A DNA stretch of 64,000 nucleotides from Cricetomys ansorgei (GCA_026225945.1 JAMJFZ010001133.1:12087001-12151000), one strand, 5' to 3'; numbered from the stretch's first letter, positions 23,910-35,979 are shown. The notes: generated from the letters alone by a model not told the origin. Made by a program: numbers and translations.

Positions 23910-25190
23910 GCATATGGCACCCTATTTAAGACGGTAGGTATTGAACATTCACAAACCACTGTCACTTTGGTCATTAAAAGTGACTCAGGATATCGGTGTG
24001 CCAACTCATCTAGAAGGCGGGATGGAGTGGAATGGGTGGTTCTTCCGGCAGTTCTTGGTGTACACAGCGACTGTCATCTCTCTCTGTGTATTCAGTCTTT
24101 CTATGACAAGACTGAGAAGATGTCAATGGTACTGGGTGGTCTTAACAGTGGAGAAAAATGAATGTCAATGAATGTAAAGTCATTTTTGAGCAATAAATGA
24201 TCACCAGAAGATGTAAGATGCTAGGGAGAGTCAGTGTCCTAGGTAACCTGGTACCTTTGGTGCTGAGACTTCATCTGGTGGGATAGATTTTGCTCTGCAA
24301 GGGATAAATCAGCGGTGGTTAAAGTAAGCTCTACAGTACGCCTTGGCAGCCAGACCACCAGGAACTTGCCTCTGATACACTGACAGAGAACAGTATCCTT
24401 CTGGAAAACCAAACAGGAAAACCTTGTTTCTGATGCAGCTCTTCAAAGGGACATGAGAGAGCATTCTTAAATAGATTCAGAGTGGTGACTTCATCTAGAA
24501 AGAAAATAAAAGGAAAGTTAGTAATCTCTTTAATATCATTACCAAAATAACTTACTGCCATCTGCAGCAGCCACTGACCCCTTTGGAGAGCCCAGAGAGT
24601 ATTATGAGCAGGAAAAGTGACATGCCAGTGACACATGCTTGATTTGAGCTCAGTGTTATTTATGGAGTCCATGGCCTTTGCTGTGCATGTGGCCCTCTCT
24701 TATCCCTGCCAGTCACATCCCTGCATTTTTCTCCACGGCGGAAGAGTGGTTGGACTTCAGATGTGAGAGTGAACCATGAAAGTGGCCACTTGTGACATGC
24801 TGATTTTCCTCTGCACCAGCGAAGGTGAGGCAGCTGTCAGACCGGAGGCTGAGGGTAACATTTTGGGGTGGGAGGTGGAGAGCAAATAGAACGTATGATA
24901 AAGAAAAACAGGTGCATTGTCCTCACAAATCTGTTCTCAGCCCAAGGCCAGCTTCCTGGCCTCCCATGAAAAAGCTGTTCAAAGCCACTGCATTCCCACT
25001 CTCCAATTCACTCCTCTCACTGACTCTTCCATTTGGACTTAAATATTCTTGCCTTATTCAAGTTGTCTTCATAGCTTTGAAGACAGCCTCATCAACATCA
25101 TTTTATTTTGAAATACCTGTCTAAAACATTATGTTACTTAAAATAATGTGTGCTAATATTTATGGTATCATATATAACTATCAATATCTG
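23910..25190. other. Unassigned sequence
   Basis: No repeat recognised. Open frames of up to 113 codons (minus strand, 24331-24672) have no recognisable domain and are probably chance. Confidence 0.4.
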
Positions 25191-25194
25191 GAAA

Positions 25195-25585
25195 AGAATG
25201 AGGTTGGCTTTGAACTCTGTAGGTAGCTGGGGAATGACCTTGAACTTCTGGTCCTCCTGCCTCTACCTCTGGAGTACTGCAGATCAAATCTAGGTCTTCG
25301 TACCTGTGAGGTGCTGGGCTTTGAGTGTGAAATGTCCCACCTGGGCTCATGTGTTTGAACAGTTGGTCCCCAGCTTGTGGCATTGTCTGGGGAGTTGTGG
25401 AACCTTCAGGAGTTGGTGCCTCATTGACAGAAGTGGGCCACTGGATGACTGTATCCTTAGAACCGTAAGCCCAAATAGCCCTTTCTCCCTGAAGTTGACT
25501 TTGTCGGAGTGTTTAACCACAGCTGTGAGAAAGTAACTAAGACACCACCCAAGCACTTCACCAACTGAGCCATGTCCCCAGTCTC
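25195..25585 (-). mobile_element. RSINE1/B4-like SINE split by another repeat
   Basis: The left arm (about 25195-25308) reads as reverse-complement B1-like body ('gaccttgaacttctggtcct') followed by the ID-like acceptor region. The right arm (about 25546-25585) is the ID-like head ('actgagccatgtccccagtc' in reverse sense). The arms are separated by about 235 bases of unrelated repeat. Confidence 0.65.
25310..25545 (-). mobile_element. RMER-like repeat inserted into a SINE
   Basis: 'gctcatgtgtttgaacagtt', 'ggtccccagctt', 'gaaagtaactaagac' are the reverse complement of motifs in the repeat class seen at 21.1 kb. It lies inside the split RSINE1/B4-like element and is therefore the younger insertion. 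Confidence 0.68.
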
Positions 25586-25993
25586 TGTAACTTGTTTTAA
25601 ATTTCCCTTTGAGGAATATCGAATTACATCTTATTAAAACTCTACAAAAATAAAAAGTACATAAAGTAAGGTTTTCAATGCCAGTTCCTAGAATATTCTT
25701 CGTGCTGGAAAGTTTGCATACATAGGTGCTTTCCTCAGCGATGTTATGTTGGGAACTTGAGATCAGTTATGCAGAGATACTGGACTTGGTCAGCACCACA
25801 GTTCAGGTCTTTTCACTCCCAAGGCAGCCTGTGGAATATTTGTCAGCACACCACTGAGTATAGTGTTTCACCCGAGGACTCCAAGATATGAGCAGAACTT
25901 TCCAAAAGGAAGCCAAGGACATTTGAATCAGATACTCCTGAAGGGCCGAACACAACGAGGGGGAAAATTATTTGTAAATATGTTAATAATAGG

Positions 25994-26328
25994 TGTTGTA
26001 GAAGTTTATCTTTAGTAGTGTTTCAAATGGTTGTTTGGACGCTATTGGGTCAGGAGCTGCTAAGGTCTTGGCGTTTTGCATTGTCTGCAGGTGTTGGCTT
26101 TATGTGGGGGATGTTTGATTGCTCGTGATCTGTACATGGTTTCAGCAGAATACCTGAGGAGCTTAGGTATCAATAAAAATCCTTGAGATGAGATGCTCAC
26201 AGTTCCACTGTCCAGTATGGTACTTGCCTTGATAGTGGCTCCCTCTGCTGAGGTTGGGCAGGGTTTGCACCTATGAATATGCCACTGAGTCTTCCCTGCT
26301 GAGCTGCCACAGTAGGTGTACAACTACA
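25994..26328 (+). mobile_element. Solo ERVK-type LTR related to the 35.6-37.2 kb provirus
   Basis: The 335-base unit starts TGTTGTAGAAGTTTATC and ends ACTACA. It matches the LTRs of the provirus at 35620-37237, in opposite orientation: the same start, the shared 'ggtcttggcgttttgcattg'/'tctgcaggtgttgg' blocks, a 'ctctgctgaggt' block and the same terminal CTACA. AATAAA lies near 26171. The flanks AATAGG (25988-25993) and AGTAGG (26329-26334) agree at five of six bases, as expected for a 6-bp ERVK target duplication. With no internal region, it is a solo LTR left by recombination. Confidence 0.85.
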
Positions 26329-26702
26329 AGTAGGATTCTTCCTTCTTAAAGAGAGTGCGTCAACAGAGAAATGGGAAAGGAAGGCAGACTGTTTGAAAAA
26401 TATTGGGAAAATGATGAAGTGGAGATCTGAGGTATAATTAGTCACTTCAATCAGCCTGACCACAAGGGAACAGAAACTCAGACGGTCAAAGGCATCTTGC
26501 CGTGGTTCATTTAAGTGGCCCATCGCTGATGATATGTATTATTTTTTATTAGAGGCAATTAAACCTTTACAGTATTTAAAAGGCAAATGTTTATTAGGAA
26601 TCAACATTATAAACCTCAAGAATAACTTCTCATAGAGAGGTCCTCAGGGGAAGGAGACTAGACATTCTAAATACATACAAACATTACACAATTAAACATG
26701 GT

Positions 26703-26800
26703 AGCCCAGCATGGTGCCACACTCTGGGGATGAGGGGAGTTTGGCGTCAGTGTGCACTATGTAGCAAAGCCCTGTCTCAGAAACAACAGCAGCAACAACA
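26703..26800 (+). mobile_element. Degenerate B1 SINE
   Basis: 'gcccagcatggtgccacact', then 'aaagccctgtctcag' and a CAA-rich tail. The core is shortened and diverged. Confidence 0.6.
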
Positions 26801-26809
26801 AAACCAGCC

Positions 26810-28790
26810 ATTGTTTAAAAGTAGAAGGGACAGTTCTGTCTTAGCTGAATTGAGCAGAGACTTCTTTTGATGATACTTGTGTGATGGTAATACATTAACA
26901 CGATGAGTTTTGGGATTGAGCTAAGCCAAACAGAAAACAGTCAAACTTAGAGTAAAAACTGGATCACATTTTAGCCATAATGACAAATACTATTATTAAG
27001 GTAATGACAACTCTCTTTAAAGTGATGAGGATAATGGCACCTCTCCGGTCCTACTGCTATCTGGAACAGTGACGGGAACGTGAGCCATCTTCTCACTTTG
27101 CAAAGGATCATGTTCAAGCATCTAGAACCAGGAGCTGCTCACTAGCCGCACCTTACGGGTGCCTAAATAAGTAAAATGACTTCCAATTGGTTCATAGAGA
27201 TGAGAATTCAATGCCAACAACTTCCTAACTCTATGTGGGTCAAGCTAAAACGCATGAGGTTTTCTATTCCAGGTCAAGTGATTGGTTATGATTTTCCACT
27301 GATTCTAGACCATAAAAGCCCCAAGCCTTAATTGTTCTTGATTATAGATAATAAGGCCCCAGGCACTGAAGCTGTTTCTTTTCCACTGTGGCCCATCACT
27401 GATCAGCCTAATGCCTGTAAATAACTCCCAATGAATAAGTACATGTTATACTGAGTAGTTATTTTAGTGGTTTGGCTGTCCCAGTCTAAAAAAATATATT
27501 TTCACAGAAAATATAAGATGTGCACGGTCTTTAATCCTGGGCTGTAACGTCAACATTCACAAAAGTGAGTGAAGTTCTAAGTCTTCAAGAATGTTGCCTT
27601 TGCAGCCTGCTTGGGAACTCTGCCTAAAATCTGAGTTCCACCCCTGTCATTACTATCTTCCTTCCCCCAAAGCAACATTGCTAGAGGTTTAGCTTCTCAA
27701 ATTAAATCCATTGGCAAGGAAGAGTTCAAACATTGCCTGAAGTCAAAGACAAAAAGATGATTATAATGAATTAAAAAGAGAAGGCTGAGAACATGTCTGA
27801 TACAGTTTCAAACTTGAGACGCTCCCGTAGTCATGGAGTCTGCGTGTATTAAGTTCCAGTGAGATTTATGCTATTAAGTGAAGTAAGTTAAGTACTGTCT
27901 CTGATCCAAAATATATTCTGCAGGAAAGGAGACCCCAGAGCTAGAAAGAAAAAAAAAAAAAAAAAGTCATGGTGAGCAAAGGGGAGAAGTGAGAGGGAAG
28001 TCCGGACAGTCGGCTTCCATTTGCTCAGCTAAGCTCAGCACATCATTTACTACATTGTCTACTCCTAAGGGCAGGGGAAGTTTAGTATAACTTATAACGT
28101 AGAGCCATGCCACTGTGAGGGTAAGTGAGAATTAAGTTGGTAGGAAGAAATAAAATGTGAGAATCCAGATGACCTCAAACAGCTGGAGCAGGTTTAGTTA
28201 ACGCCGGAGCGGAGACATTTCCACTTCTGGCCGCTGATCAGGGACAGGACTCAGTCACTTGACGTGCAGAGTACAAGAGAGCACAGACTATGTGCTTTAG
28301 ATTGGGGCTTTCGTAGCCCAGGGTAGAGAAGGGGAAAGGAGGGCTTATGGAGGGCTGAGCGAGGCAGTTAGCTGCTTTCCTTGGACAAGTTGGTTTCTGA
28401 GACTGTAGGGTCTACTGTCTCATAGGGTGTCTGGGGTTTGGGGCAGCTAGTTTTTGTTTGTTTTTTTTTCTGCAGTCCTCAGAGAAGTGGCTTTCTGGGA
28501 CTTTGAGCTGGGATTTAGGGCCCTGGCCTTAGCAGGGTGGGGATGGAGTGAGTTCTTTTAGCCACAGTGGAGGACTGGAGATGTCTGATGGCTAAGGGAT
28601 GAAGACAGTGGCTGTGGTAGTGATGATGTGTTTGACAGGATCTCAAACCCTCTAGGAGACAGACTCTGAACATGGCAGTGAGGGAGGTCCTAGAAAGGGT
28701 TACCTGTGGTGGGAGGATGCACGCTGCCTGTGAGCAGCGCCGTCCTGTGGGCTGCGGTTACATTCGGAATCAAGAAGGGCAAGAGAGCAA
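26810..28790. other. Unassigned sequence, about 2 kb
   Basis: No repeat recognised apart from an A18 run near 27947-27965 and a short T-run near 28460. No convincing exon. Confidence 0.42.
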
Positions 28791-28794
28791 GCAC

Positions 28795-29700
28795 CATTTT
28801 TTTTAAATTGAAAATATATTCTGATTACAGTTTCTGCTATCCCAACTCCTCCCAGGTCCTCCCTACATCTCGGCCTACCCTAAGCCACACCCTTTCTTGC
28901 CCTCTCTCACATAATATGAGAAAACAAACAGGCATCTAATAAAATAAAAATAAAAACAAACAAACCAGAATAGGACAAAACAAATAAACAGAAAAAAAAC
29001 CCAAAGAGAAAAAAGCACAAAAAACACATATAGACACAGACACACCAATCATACACACAGAAATTCCATAAAAGCACAAAATTAGAAATCGTGAAATAAA
29101 AGCAAAAGACCTGTAAGATTTAAGCAAACAAAACAAAACACAACAAAGCCTAGACAAAGCATTATGAGATTAAAAAAAAAATCTCCAAAAATGGCATCTA
29201 TTGCTGGGCTCTCCTTAAGTGTGGCTTGATACCTACTGAAAATCTGTTGGAGAAAACTGATTTTTCCTTTGCAAACAGTTATCAGTTGGAGTTAGCTTAT
29301 GGGTTAGGGATGGGTGTTTGTGTTCATTTCTGCTCTTAGCACTGGGATCCCCATGGGGATTAGACCTGTGCAAGCCCTGTGCATACTGCCATGGTCTCTG
29401 TGAGTTCATATATGGTCAGACATATATGCTGTGTCTAGAAGGCATTGTTTCCTTGGGTCCCCCTTCCCCTCTGGATCTTACACTCTTTCTGCCTCCTCTT
29501 ATACAGAGTTCCCTGAGCCCTGAGGGGAGGGGTTTGCTGGAGATATCCCTTTTAGACTGAGTATTCCAAGGTCTCTCACTCTTCTGCACATTGTCCAGTT
29601 GTGGATCTCTATTTATTCTCAGCTAATGCAGGAGCAAAATTTAAGATTGATAGGATTATTGCTACGTCCACTCAAGCACTCACAACATTGGGTGGGTGTC
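28795..29700 (-). mobile_element. L1 (Lx-like) 3' UTR fragment
   Basis: The plus strand carries the antisense of a rodent L1 3' region: an A-rich stretch at 28940-29170, then 'ctgttggagaaaactga', 'aacagttatcagttggagtt', 'gagttccctgagccctgagg' and 'cattgtccagttgtgga'. This series is recognisable as the 3' UTR of Lx-type L1. No ORF2 sequence is attached, so the copy is severely 5'-truncated or disrupted. Confidence 0.75.
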
Positions 29701-29734
29701 TTTGAAGCTCTCTTCACATGCATAGTTGTTACCT

Positions 29735-30125
29735 TAGTCGGAATTTCTATTGCTGTGATAAAAACTATGCTTATAGTTCTACGTAGTCTATTACTGAAAG
29801 AAGTCAGGATGGGAACCTAGAAGCAGGAGCTGATTCAGAGGCCATGGAGGGGTGCTTCTTACTAGCTTGCTTCCCTTGGCTTGCACAGCTTTCTTTCTTA
29901 CAGAACCCAGGACCACCAACCCAGGGGTGGCCCCAACCACACTTTATTGGGCCCTACCCCACCAATCACTAATTAAGAAAATGCCCTACCAGCTTGCTTG
30001 CCTATAGCCAAATCTATAGATATAGATTTATAGATATAGAGAAAATGAAGGCATTTTCTCAGTTGAGGTTCTCTCTTCTCTGGTGACTCTAGCTTGTGTT
30101 AACTTGACATGAAACCAGCACAGTT
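29735..30125 (+). mobile_element. Rodent medium-reiterated repeat (RMER-like)
   Basis: 'gaatttctattgctgtgata', 'gaagcaggagctgattcaga', 'ggccatggaggggtgct', 'aacccaggaccaccaaccca' and the end 'tgttaacttgacatgaaacc'. It is one of the best preserved copies of this class in the window. A small TATAGATA expansion lies at 30010-30040. Confidence 0.78.
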
Positions 30126-30165
30126 GTCTATAGTCTTCAGTGCTTAAAGGGACAAAATCAAGCAC

Positions 30166-30694
30166 TGTGTGGGTTGAATGTATGTACACAAAGAGTGATG
30201 TATGACAATTTCCTCCAAAATAGAATATCTAATCTTAGAAGAAAGCTGGTTTAAGACACAAGATGTTCTAAGAGGTCATTAACACTCCATCCTTCAGGGA
30301 AGTTTTTAAGCTCTGGGAGAAAACAACTCAAAGCTTCAGGAAGTTCCTCAAACTGACCAGATTCATTAGGCACCTCCCCTCCCAAGTTTATATGAACTAT
30401 AAGAACTGCTGAGAGACACTCGGACCAGCTCACCTGTCTGGAAAGGATACCCTCTGATCTTTGACCTGCCTGAAGCTTGTGCAGTTCATCCTCACTTCCC
30501 AGCTCTAGTGAGCCCATAGTGGGGTGGGCTTTTTTGATAGTACAGCTGTCTTTGAATCATTTCAGTTCCTGTAAGTAACCCCTCACCCATACTCCTGTAA
30601 GTAACCCCAATAAAACTCATGATTTGCCAAATTAGACTTGGGTGATGTCCTTACTTTGGCCTGCCATTGGTTCCCTGTCTGGGATGAGTAGACA
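30166..30694 (+). mobile_element. LTR, possibly ERVL-MaLR type
   Basis: The right part contains 'gtaagtaaccccaataaaac', a polyadenylation-type AATAAA in a context common in rodent MaLR/MT-ORR1 LTRs. TGT... near 30166 and ...GACA at 30694 are plausible ends. Boundaries and family are tentative and no target duplication is established. Confidence 0.5.
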
Positions 30695-30699
30695 TCTCT

Positions 30700-32565
30700 T
30701 TACATCTCTCCGGGAATAGCGTCACACAACAGAGTACATGTGTTTATAGGTCTTAATGTGTCATCATGGGGAAGAAATGGTGGAAAAGCTACCGAGAGAG
30801 AAAAAAGCCAACAGAAGTTGGTTGTCATGGGTGGGGAGAGAAAGCTCTGTTCTTTCCTGAAGGTGATCCTCTGTGAGCTTTGAAGAAAGCCACACACATT
30901 GTCAACACTTCACAAATACGCAATACCCCACTGGGCAAATTGTTACTTGTGCTAAGTGAATTTGTATTGTTAGAACATTTCCCTAGGGTGGTGCCTAGTG
31001 GAGGTAATCTTCCTAATCTTTTGATTTTGTACCATCAGAAACATAGATCTCCAGCTTATGCTTAATAACTAACGGTTTGAGGTGTATTTTTGGGGCATTT
31101 CCAGGTTTTCTTTCTGTTCATTGATTTAATTAGTTCCTTCTGAATATATATAGTCAAGGCTAATCCTCAAAGTGCTCCACGGGTGACCCATTCTGGTTTG
31201 GCCACATAATTGCTACTGTGTTACGATAAGAGGGTGTCCACGTGGCTGCAGTGTAAATGTAGATCATACTCTTAAGTATAGTTTAGACCTCTCTTGTACT
31301 CACCAAATTAGGACAAGTTGTTTCTCCATTAACCGATGTCTAAGCCAAATTAATCAGAATTAACCACACTAATGATCATTTCAGAAATGTCATTTTGATC
31401 CAAAGGTCAGTTTAGTGTAACATGTAGATGTTAGAAAGCTCTTGGCTTTAGTTCTGGAAAATGGTTACAAAGTAGCAATAACCAGAGTATTTACTTTGCA
31501 CAGTTGTGACTTCCTCCCAGAAGATGTGGAACTCTATACTCAGAGGCACCTTGTGAAAAGGTACATGTCCAGTGTAATCTTAGGAAGGAGAAAATTAATA
31601 GAAAAAAACATATTTGTTAGCCAAATGAATAGAAAAATGTTTTGCAGACAACTAAATTGTATATTTTGTTAATAGGAATTGATACAAAAAGAATGTTCTT
31701 AAACATTGCCCTGAAAGTCTACCAATAGGAAGTTAATGCAATGAAGAGAAAGTGGAATTTGGAGCCAAGGCCTCCCCCCCCCCCCACTCATATCTATCCT
31801 CAGGTTGTAGTAGATGATTTCAAGCCCAATTAAAAAATATATTTGAGCAACTGTCTTTCTTTTCGATGGGAGTGTCAAAAGAAAAAATCCCCCAGAGACA
31901 CTGAGCCTCTGTAATTAGGACTCCTATGTCAGCGGCCAGGATCATGCAATCTCATCACACGGGAGCAAAGTCCTTTCAAGAACATTCCAGAATATATACG
32001 TTATCCTTGTGCTCTAAGCGTGAAAATGCATACAGACAGGCACTCCCTAGCTGGCGCACAGCCTGTGCTGCCGCACCCACACGCTGCACGTCTGCCTACA
32101 GAAACCTTGCTTGAAGCCACCTTTCAAAAGAACATCTATCTCCCTGTTATTTCTATCTTTATATTTTATATCTTTAGATATTTTGGGATAGTTCTGTGAA
32201 ACTGTAGTATCAAGAAACCATTTGACCCCCCCTTTCAAAGCGCCTTAAAAACTTACAATGGCCTGTTTAATTCAAGTCATTTGAGTTTTCTGACTACCTT
32301 TGCATATACTGAACATAAAATCGTAGAAAATGAGTATGGGATTAGCATACTTAAATTTTTTAAAAATAGTTTCCTTTTCAAGCACAGGAGTCACACCTTA
32401 AATCAGTTCGGTAAGTGTTCTGCTAAATTACATCCCCATCCCTTAAAGTTTGAACCGAGAATATTATGACCCTTGGGGCCTTTAGCTGTTTAAGTTTTGT
32501 AAGGCATGAAATATTTGCTTTTGTGCACATCCATAAAAGCTCAGGAGAGAAAGAGTTCTTATTTT
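30700..32565. other. Unassigned sequence with a short C-run
   Basis: No gene or repeat family recognised. A run of 14 C lies at about 31773-31786. Confidence 0.42.
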
Positions 32566-32571
32566 AAAAGA

Positions 32572-32800
32572 AAAGATTTACTTATTTTATTTTATGTGTA
32601 TGAGTGTTTTGTTTCCATGTCTGTCTGTCTGTCTGTGTACCATGAGTGTGAAGTTCCTGCTGAGGCCTGAAAAGAGCATCAGATCCCCTGGAACTGGAAT
32701 TACAGATGATTGTGAGCTACCATGTGGGTGCTGGGAACAGAACCTGGGTCCTCTGAAAGAGCAGCCAGTGCTCTTAAGCACTAAGCTGTCACAATAGCTT

Positions 32801-32802
<2 letters not shown>
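32572..32802 (-). mobile_element. B2 SINE
   Basis: Reverse-complement B2 body ('agatcccctggaactggaat', 'tgggtgctgggaacagaacc') with the head at the right, partly degraded ('cactaagctgtcacaatagc'). A (TCTG)n microexpansion lies at about 32620-32636. Confidence 0.9.
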
Positions 32803-32897
<95 letters not shown>

Positions 32898-32950
32898 TTA
32901 TATTTATATTTATATTTATATTTATATTTATATTTATATTTATATTTATA
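32801..32950. repeat. Compound microsatellite (CT)n-(TA)n-(TATTTA)n
   Basis: Three adjacent pure repeats: CT to about 32835, TA to about 32885, then eleven or so TATTTA/TTTATA hexamers to 32950. It explains the odd minus-strand frame made of Ile-Asn, Ile-Tyr and Arg-Glu repeats. Confidence 0.97.
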
Positions 32951-32951
32951 G

Positions 32952-33050
32952 AAGATGTCTCTGAATGTTTCAGCATGGCCTCAGATTTGTGATTCTCCTG
33001 CCTTAGCCTCCTGAATGCTGGGATTATCAAATTGTGTCATTATTTTTGGC
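32952..33050 (-). mobile_element. B1-related SINE fragment
   Basis: 'cagcatggcctcagatttgt', 'attctcctgccttagcctcc', 'tgaatgctgggatta' are a diverged reverse-complement B1 core. The compound microsatellite abuts it. Confidence 0.7.
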
Positions 33051-33228
33051 CTGCCCTTTTTGTTTATGGCAGAGAATCAATGAAGAAAAATCAAATCAGC
33101 CCAATTTAAAAATTAAGACTGTCTTTATAGATAAAGCTGGTGCCTCCAGAATCTAACTGCATAGTGAGTTATAACACAGAAACAACGGCTCATAAATTTA
33201 TACCACTCACATAATTTAAAAATTTACA

Positions 33229-33391
33229 GGCTAGAGAGATGGCTCAGTGGTTAAAAGCACTGACTGCTCTCTCAGAAGACCCAGGTTCAATTCCCAGCAC
33301 CCACATGGCAGCTCACAGCTGTCTGTAACTTCAGTTCCAGAGGATCCGACACCCTCACACAGACATACATGCAGACAAAACACGGATGCAC
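33229..33391 (+). mobile_element. B2/B3 SINE with target duplication
   Basis: Well preserved plus-strand head 'ggctagagagatggctcagt', then 'caattcccagcacccacatg' and 'gtaacttcagttccagagga'. It is flanked by near-identical 'atttaaaaatttaca'-type repeats at about 33214-33228 and 33392-33408, taken as the target-site duplication. Confidence 0.92.
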
Positions 33392-33424
33392 ATTTAAAAA
33401 AATTTACACTGGAGTTTCCTGGGA

Positions 33425-33525
33425 ACTCCTGTGGAGTTCAAGGCTAGTCTTGAACTCCTGATCCTCCTGTCTCAGCTCCATTTGCTGGGATTACAGGGTT
33501 GTACCATGAAACCAGCTCCAGTCAC
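33425..33525 (-). mobile_element. B1-related SINE fragment
   Basis: 'gttcaaggctagtcttgaac', 'tcctgatcctcctgtctcag', 'gctgggattacagggttg' match a reverse-complement B1 relative. The left arm is missing. Confidence 0.75.
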
Positions 33526-33547
33526 CTTTTAAAGGTCTTATCTCTTG

Positions 33548-33632
33548 GACCTGTGTGATGGCTCATTGTGGAGAAGTGATTGCTTCTGAGCTCGAAGACT
33601 TGAGTCGATTCCTCAGATTCACATGGTGGAGG
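33548..33632 (+). mobile_element. Short B2/B4-like SINE head
   Basis: 'gacctgtgtgatggctcatt', then 'gaagacttgagtcgattcct' and 'cagattcacatgg' resemble a truncated tRNA-derived SINE head. Assignment is tentative. Confidence 0.5.
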
Positions 33633-33717
33633 GGAGAACAGTCCTTTGCAGAATGTCCTTTCTTCCACTAAGGTTCCATTTTCTGGTTATTGTGAAAATC
33701 ATTTTCATGAAACTTGT

Positions 33718-33792
33718 ATTGTGTGTGTGTGTGTGTGTGCTTGTTTTCCCCTCCTTCCTTCCTTCCTTTCTTTCTTTTTCTTCTTTTTTGTT
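33718..33792. repeat. (TG)n followed by pyrimidine tract
   Basis: A TG run of about 22 bases, then a C/T-rich tract that leads into the tail of the following B1. Confidence 0.9.
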
Positions 33793-33930
33793 TTGTTTTT
33801 CGAGACAGGGTTTCTCTGTTGTAACTCTGGCTGTCAGTCCGTAGACCAGGCTAGCCTTGAATTCACAGAGATCCTCCTACCTCTGCCTCCCAAGTACTGG
33901 AGTTAAAGGTGTATGCCACCACCTGGCTTT
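33793..33930 (-). mobile_element. B1 SINE
   Basis: Clear reverse-complement B1: 'gagacagggtttctctgttg', 'tagaccaggctagccttgaa', 'cctctgcctcccaagtactg', 'aggtgtatgccaccacctgg'. Confidence 0.94.
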
Positions 33931-33934
33931 GTTT

Positions 33935-35610
33935 TCTTTTAAATCTAGAAGAGGGTTTTCGTTTTTGGATCAGGACTGTTACAAAGAAATTTGGAGGAGC
34001 CAGAATCCACTTAACTGATACTTCTTGGCACCTCTGCTGGTAAGGAGCCTGTGTCCTCATGTCACAGCCTAGGGCCTGCAGATCTTGTTTTGTTTCTGCC
34101 GGCCTGCCCCAGGACTGGGACTCATGATTCCTCCACACTCTTTGGCTTTCCCAGCTGTCATGTACAATGATCGCAGGTGACCAGCCTGTCCATTTTCACT
34201 CTAGAGGCTGTGCTCCGCTCTTCTTCTTTAGGTTGCCTATTGACCAGAGCCCAGGGCTGGACTGGAGAACTGTTTTGCTTGAGTGCTGCTTGGTTTGAGG
34301 ACTTCAGGCTGGCATTTAGTAGACATTAAGCCACAGTTTACAAAACCTCTGGATGCGGAAATACGTTGTCAGAAATCCCACTTGGTTGGATTCTTGTAAG
34401 TAGAACAATGATTATTGAAGTAAGTCACAAGGAAGTTCAGAAAGAGTAGCCAAGCCATTTGATAGTTACTGCAGCACTGTGCATACGAAATGTTTTAACT
34501 TTGTGTGTATTTAATTTGTAGATTTGAGCATGAAGAGTGAGCTATGTTTGGCTACATAGATCCCAAGGCTGGTTATTCTGCTGCCTCCATTTCTATCTAT
34601 GGTGCTTAGGGTAATGTGTTGTGTACATCAAGGGTGTCTGATGAATGTGTGCTGAATTCGTTAATGAGTGAGCAGGGAGGAGGTTTTCCCCACAAGGCAC
34701 ACGTTAAGACACAGCAAACATTTTTCTCTGTTGTCTGTCAGTAAGTGTCAGCTGCAGCTGGTCAGAGAACTGACAGATGTATGGGCTATACACAAATATC
34801 GAATATCTGAATGCGTTTTGGAGAGGGGTGCTTCAAATGTCACACGTCAGGTGCAAATGGATTGCAAAGAGAGTTTAGAAAATGGGTTTTCTTCACCTAG
34901 CCTATATGTCAGGGAAAAAACATGACAGTTCATAACAGTGAAAAATCTACAACAGCAAGTGATTTATATAAGATTGAAGCTGAAATGCATGCAGTGAAAG
35001 CACTGTATTGTGGATAATTTATTCAACAATCTCATTAGCAAACATAATAAAAATGCAAAAAGAAAGAACTTTCATGGTACAGTTTATAAAACAATAGTAC
35101 TGTGAATTGAAAACAGAAAAATCTGTCCTTGATTGTTTATTATTAATTACTACCTCCCAAATTTATTTTACCCCAAATTGAAGACTTGGACTGAGTATTA
35201 AGAGTGTAGTCAGTGAACAAACTGAAGAGGGAGGGAGAGAGAGACAGAGGAAAAGAGGAGGGTGCCAGTTCCAAGCATTTGTTCGATTAAAGAGAAAGGA
35301 GGTTGAATTGTGTGAAAAGAGCTTCAAGCTGCAGCATGGGCAGTACACCAATATCAGCATATGGCTGGCCCTGGCCAGATTACAGGCAACCCTGTCTGTG
35401 TCTACATTTAGTGTCTGTCACAAATGGCTCTGTGACCCTGGATCAGAAATGATGCTCTCACAGACTGACCTCAGGAAACAGCAGTGATCAGGTGCACTTT
35501 GTATGAAAACATCAGAGTTGGAACACAGCTCCTGTGGCCATGTATGTGGGTGGAAAGTAGGAGGAAGATGAAGATTTTCACTTGTACTCAGTTGTATTAG
35601 GTTTGAAGTT
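33935..35610. other. Unassigned sequence
   Basis: No recognised repeat except a GA-rich stretch at about 35227-35265. No convincing gene. Confidence 0.42.
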
Positions 35611-35619
35611 ACTGTGCAA

Positions 35620-35979
35620 TGTAGCAGTTCACTGGTGTATAGGCTCAGCAAGGAAGACACAGGGGCTTCTTCATAGGTGTAAGCCGTACCAGACATCAGC
35701 AGAGGGAACCACTATTCTGACCAGAGCCATACTGGATGGTGGAATTCCAAGCACCTGAGCTCAGGTGTTTGTTTGTTTGTTTTTTATTTTTTTGTTTTAT
35801 TTTTTATTCAGAATTCCTCAGGTGTTCTACTGAAAGCACATGCAGATCATGAGCAATCAAACATCCCCCACATAAATGCAAGACCTGCAGACCATATGAA
35901 ATGCCAAAGCCTAGGCATCCCTTTTCCCAACAGTGTTCAAAACAATTTTATATATAACTAAAAATAAACTTCCACAACA
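35620..35979 (-). repeat. 3' LTR of the ERVK-type provirus
   Basis: 360 bases. It is longer than its partner, in part because of a T/GTTT-rich expansion at about 35767-35810. The ends TGTAGC and CACAACA on the plus strand match those of the 5' LTR. Confidence 0.87.

Noticed and set aside
23688..24161. 157-codon plus-strand frame
   Set aside because: It crosses a purine-rich low-complexity tract giving Gly/Arg/Glu runs. There is no domain and no supporting splice or promoter context.
32587..33030. 147-codon frame with Ile-Asn, Ile-Tyr and Arg-Glu runs
   Set aside because: Explained by the compound microsatellite plus B2 and B1 fragments on either side.
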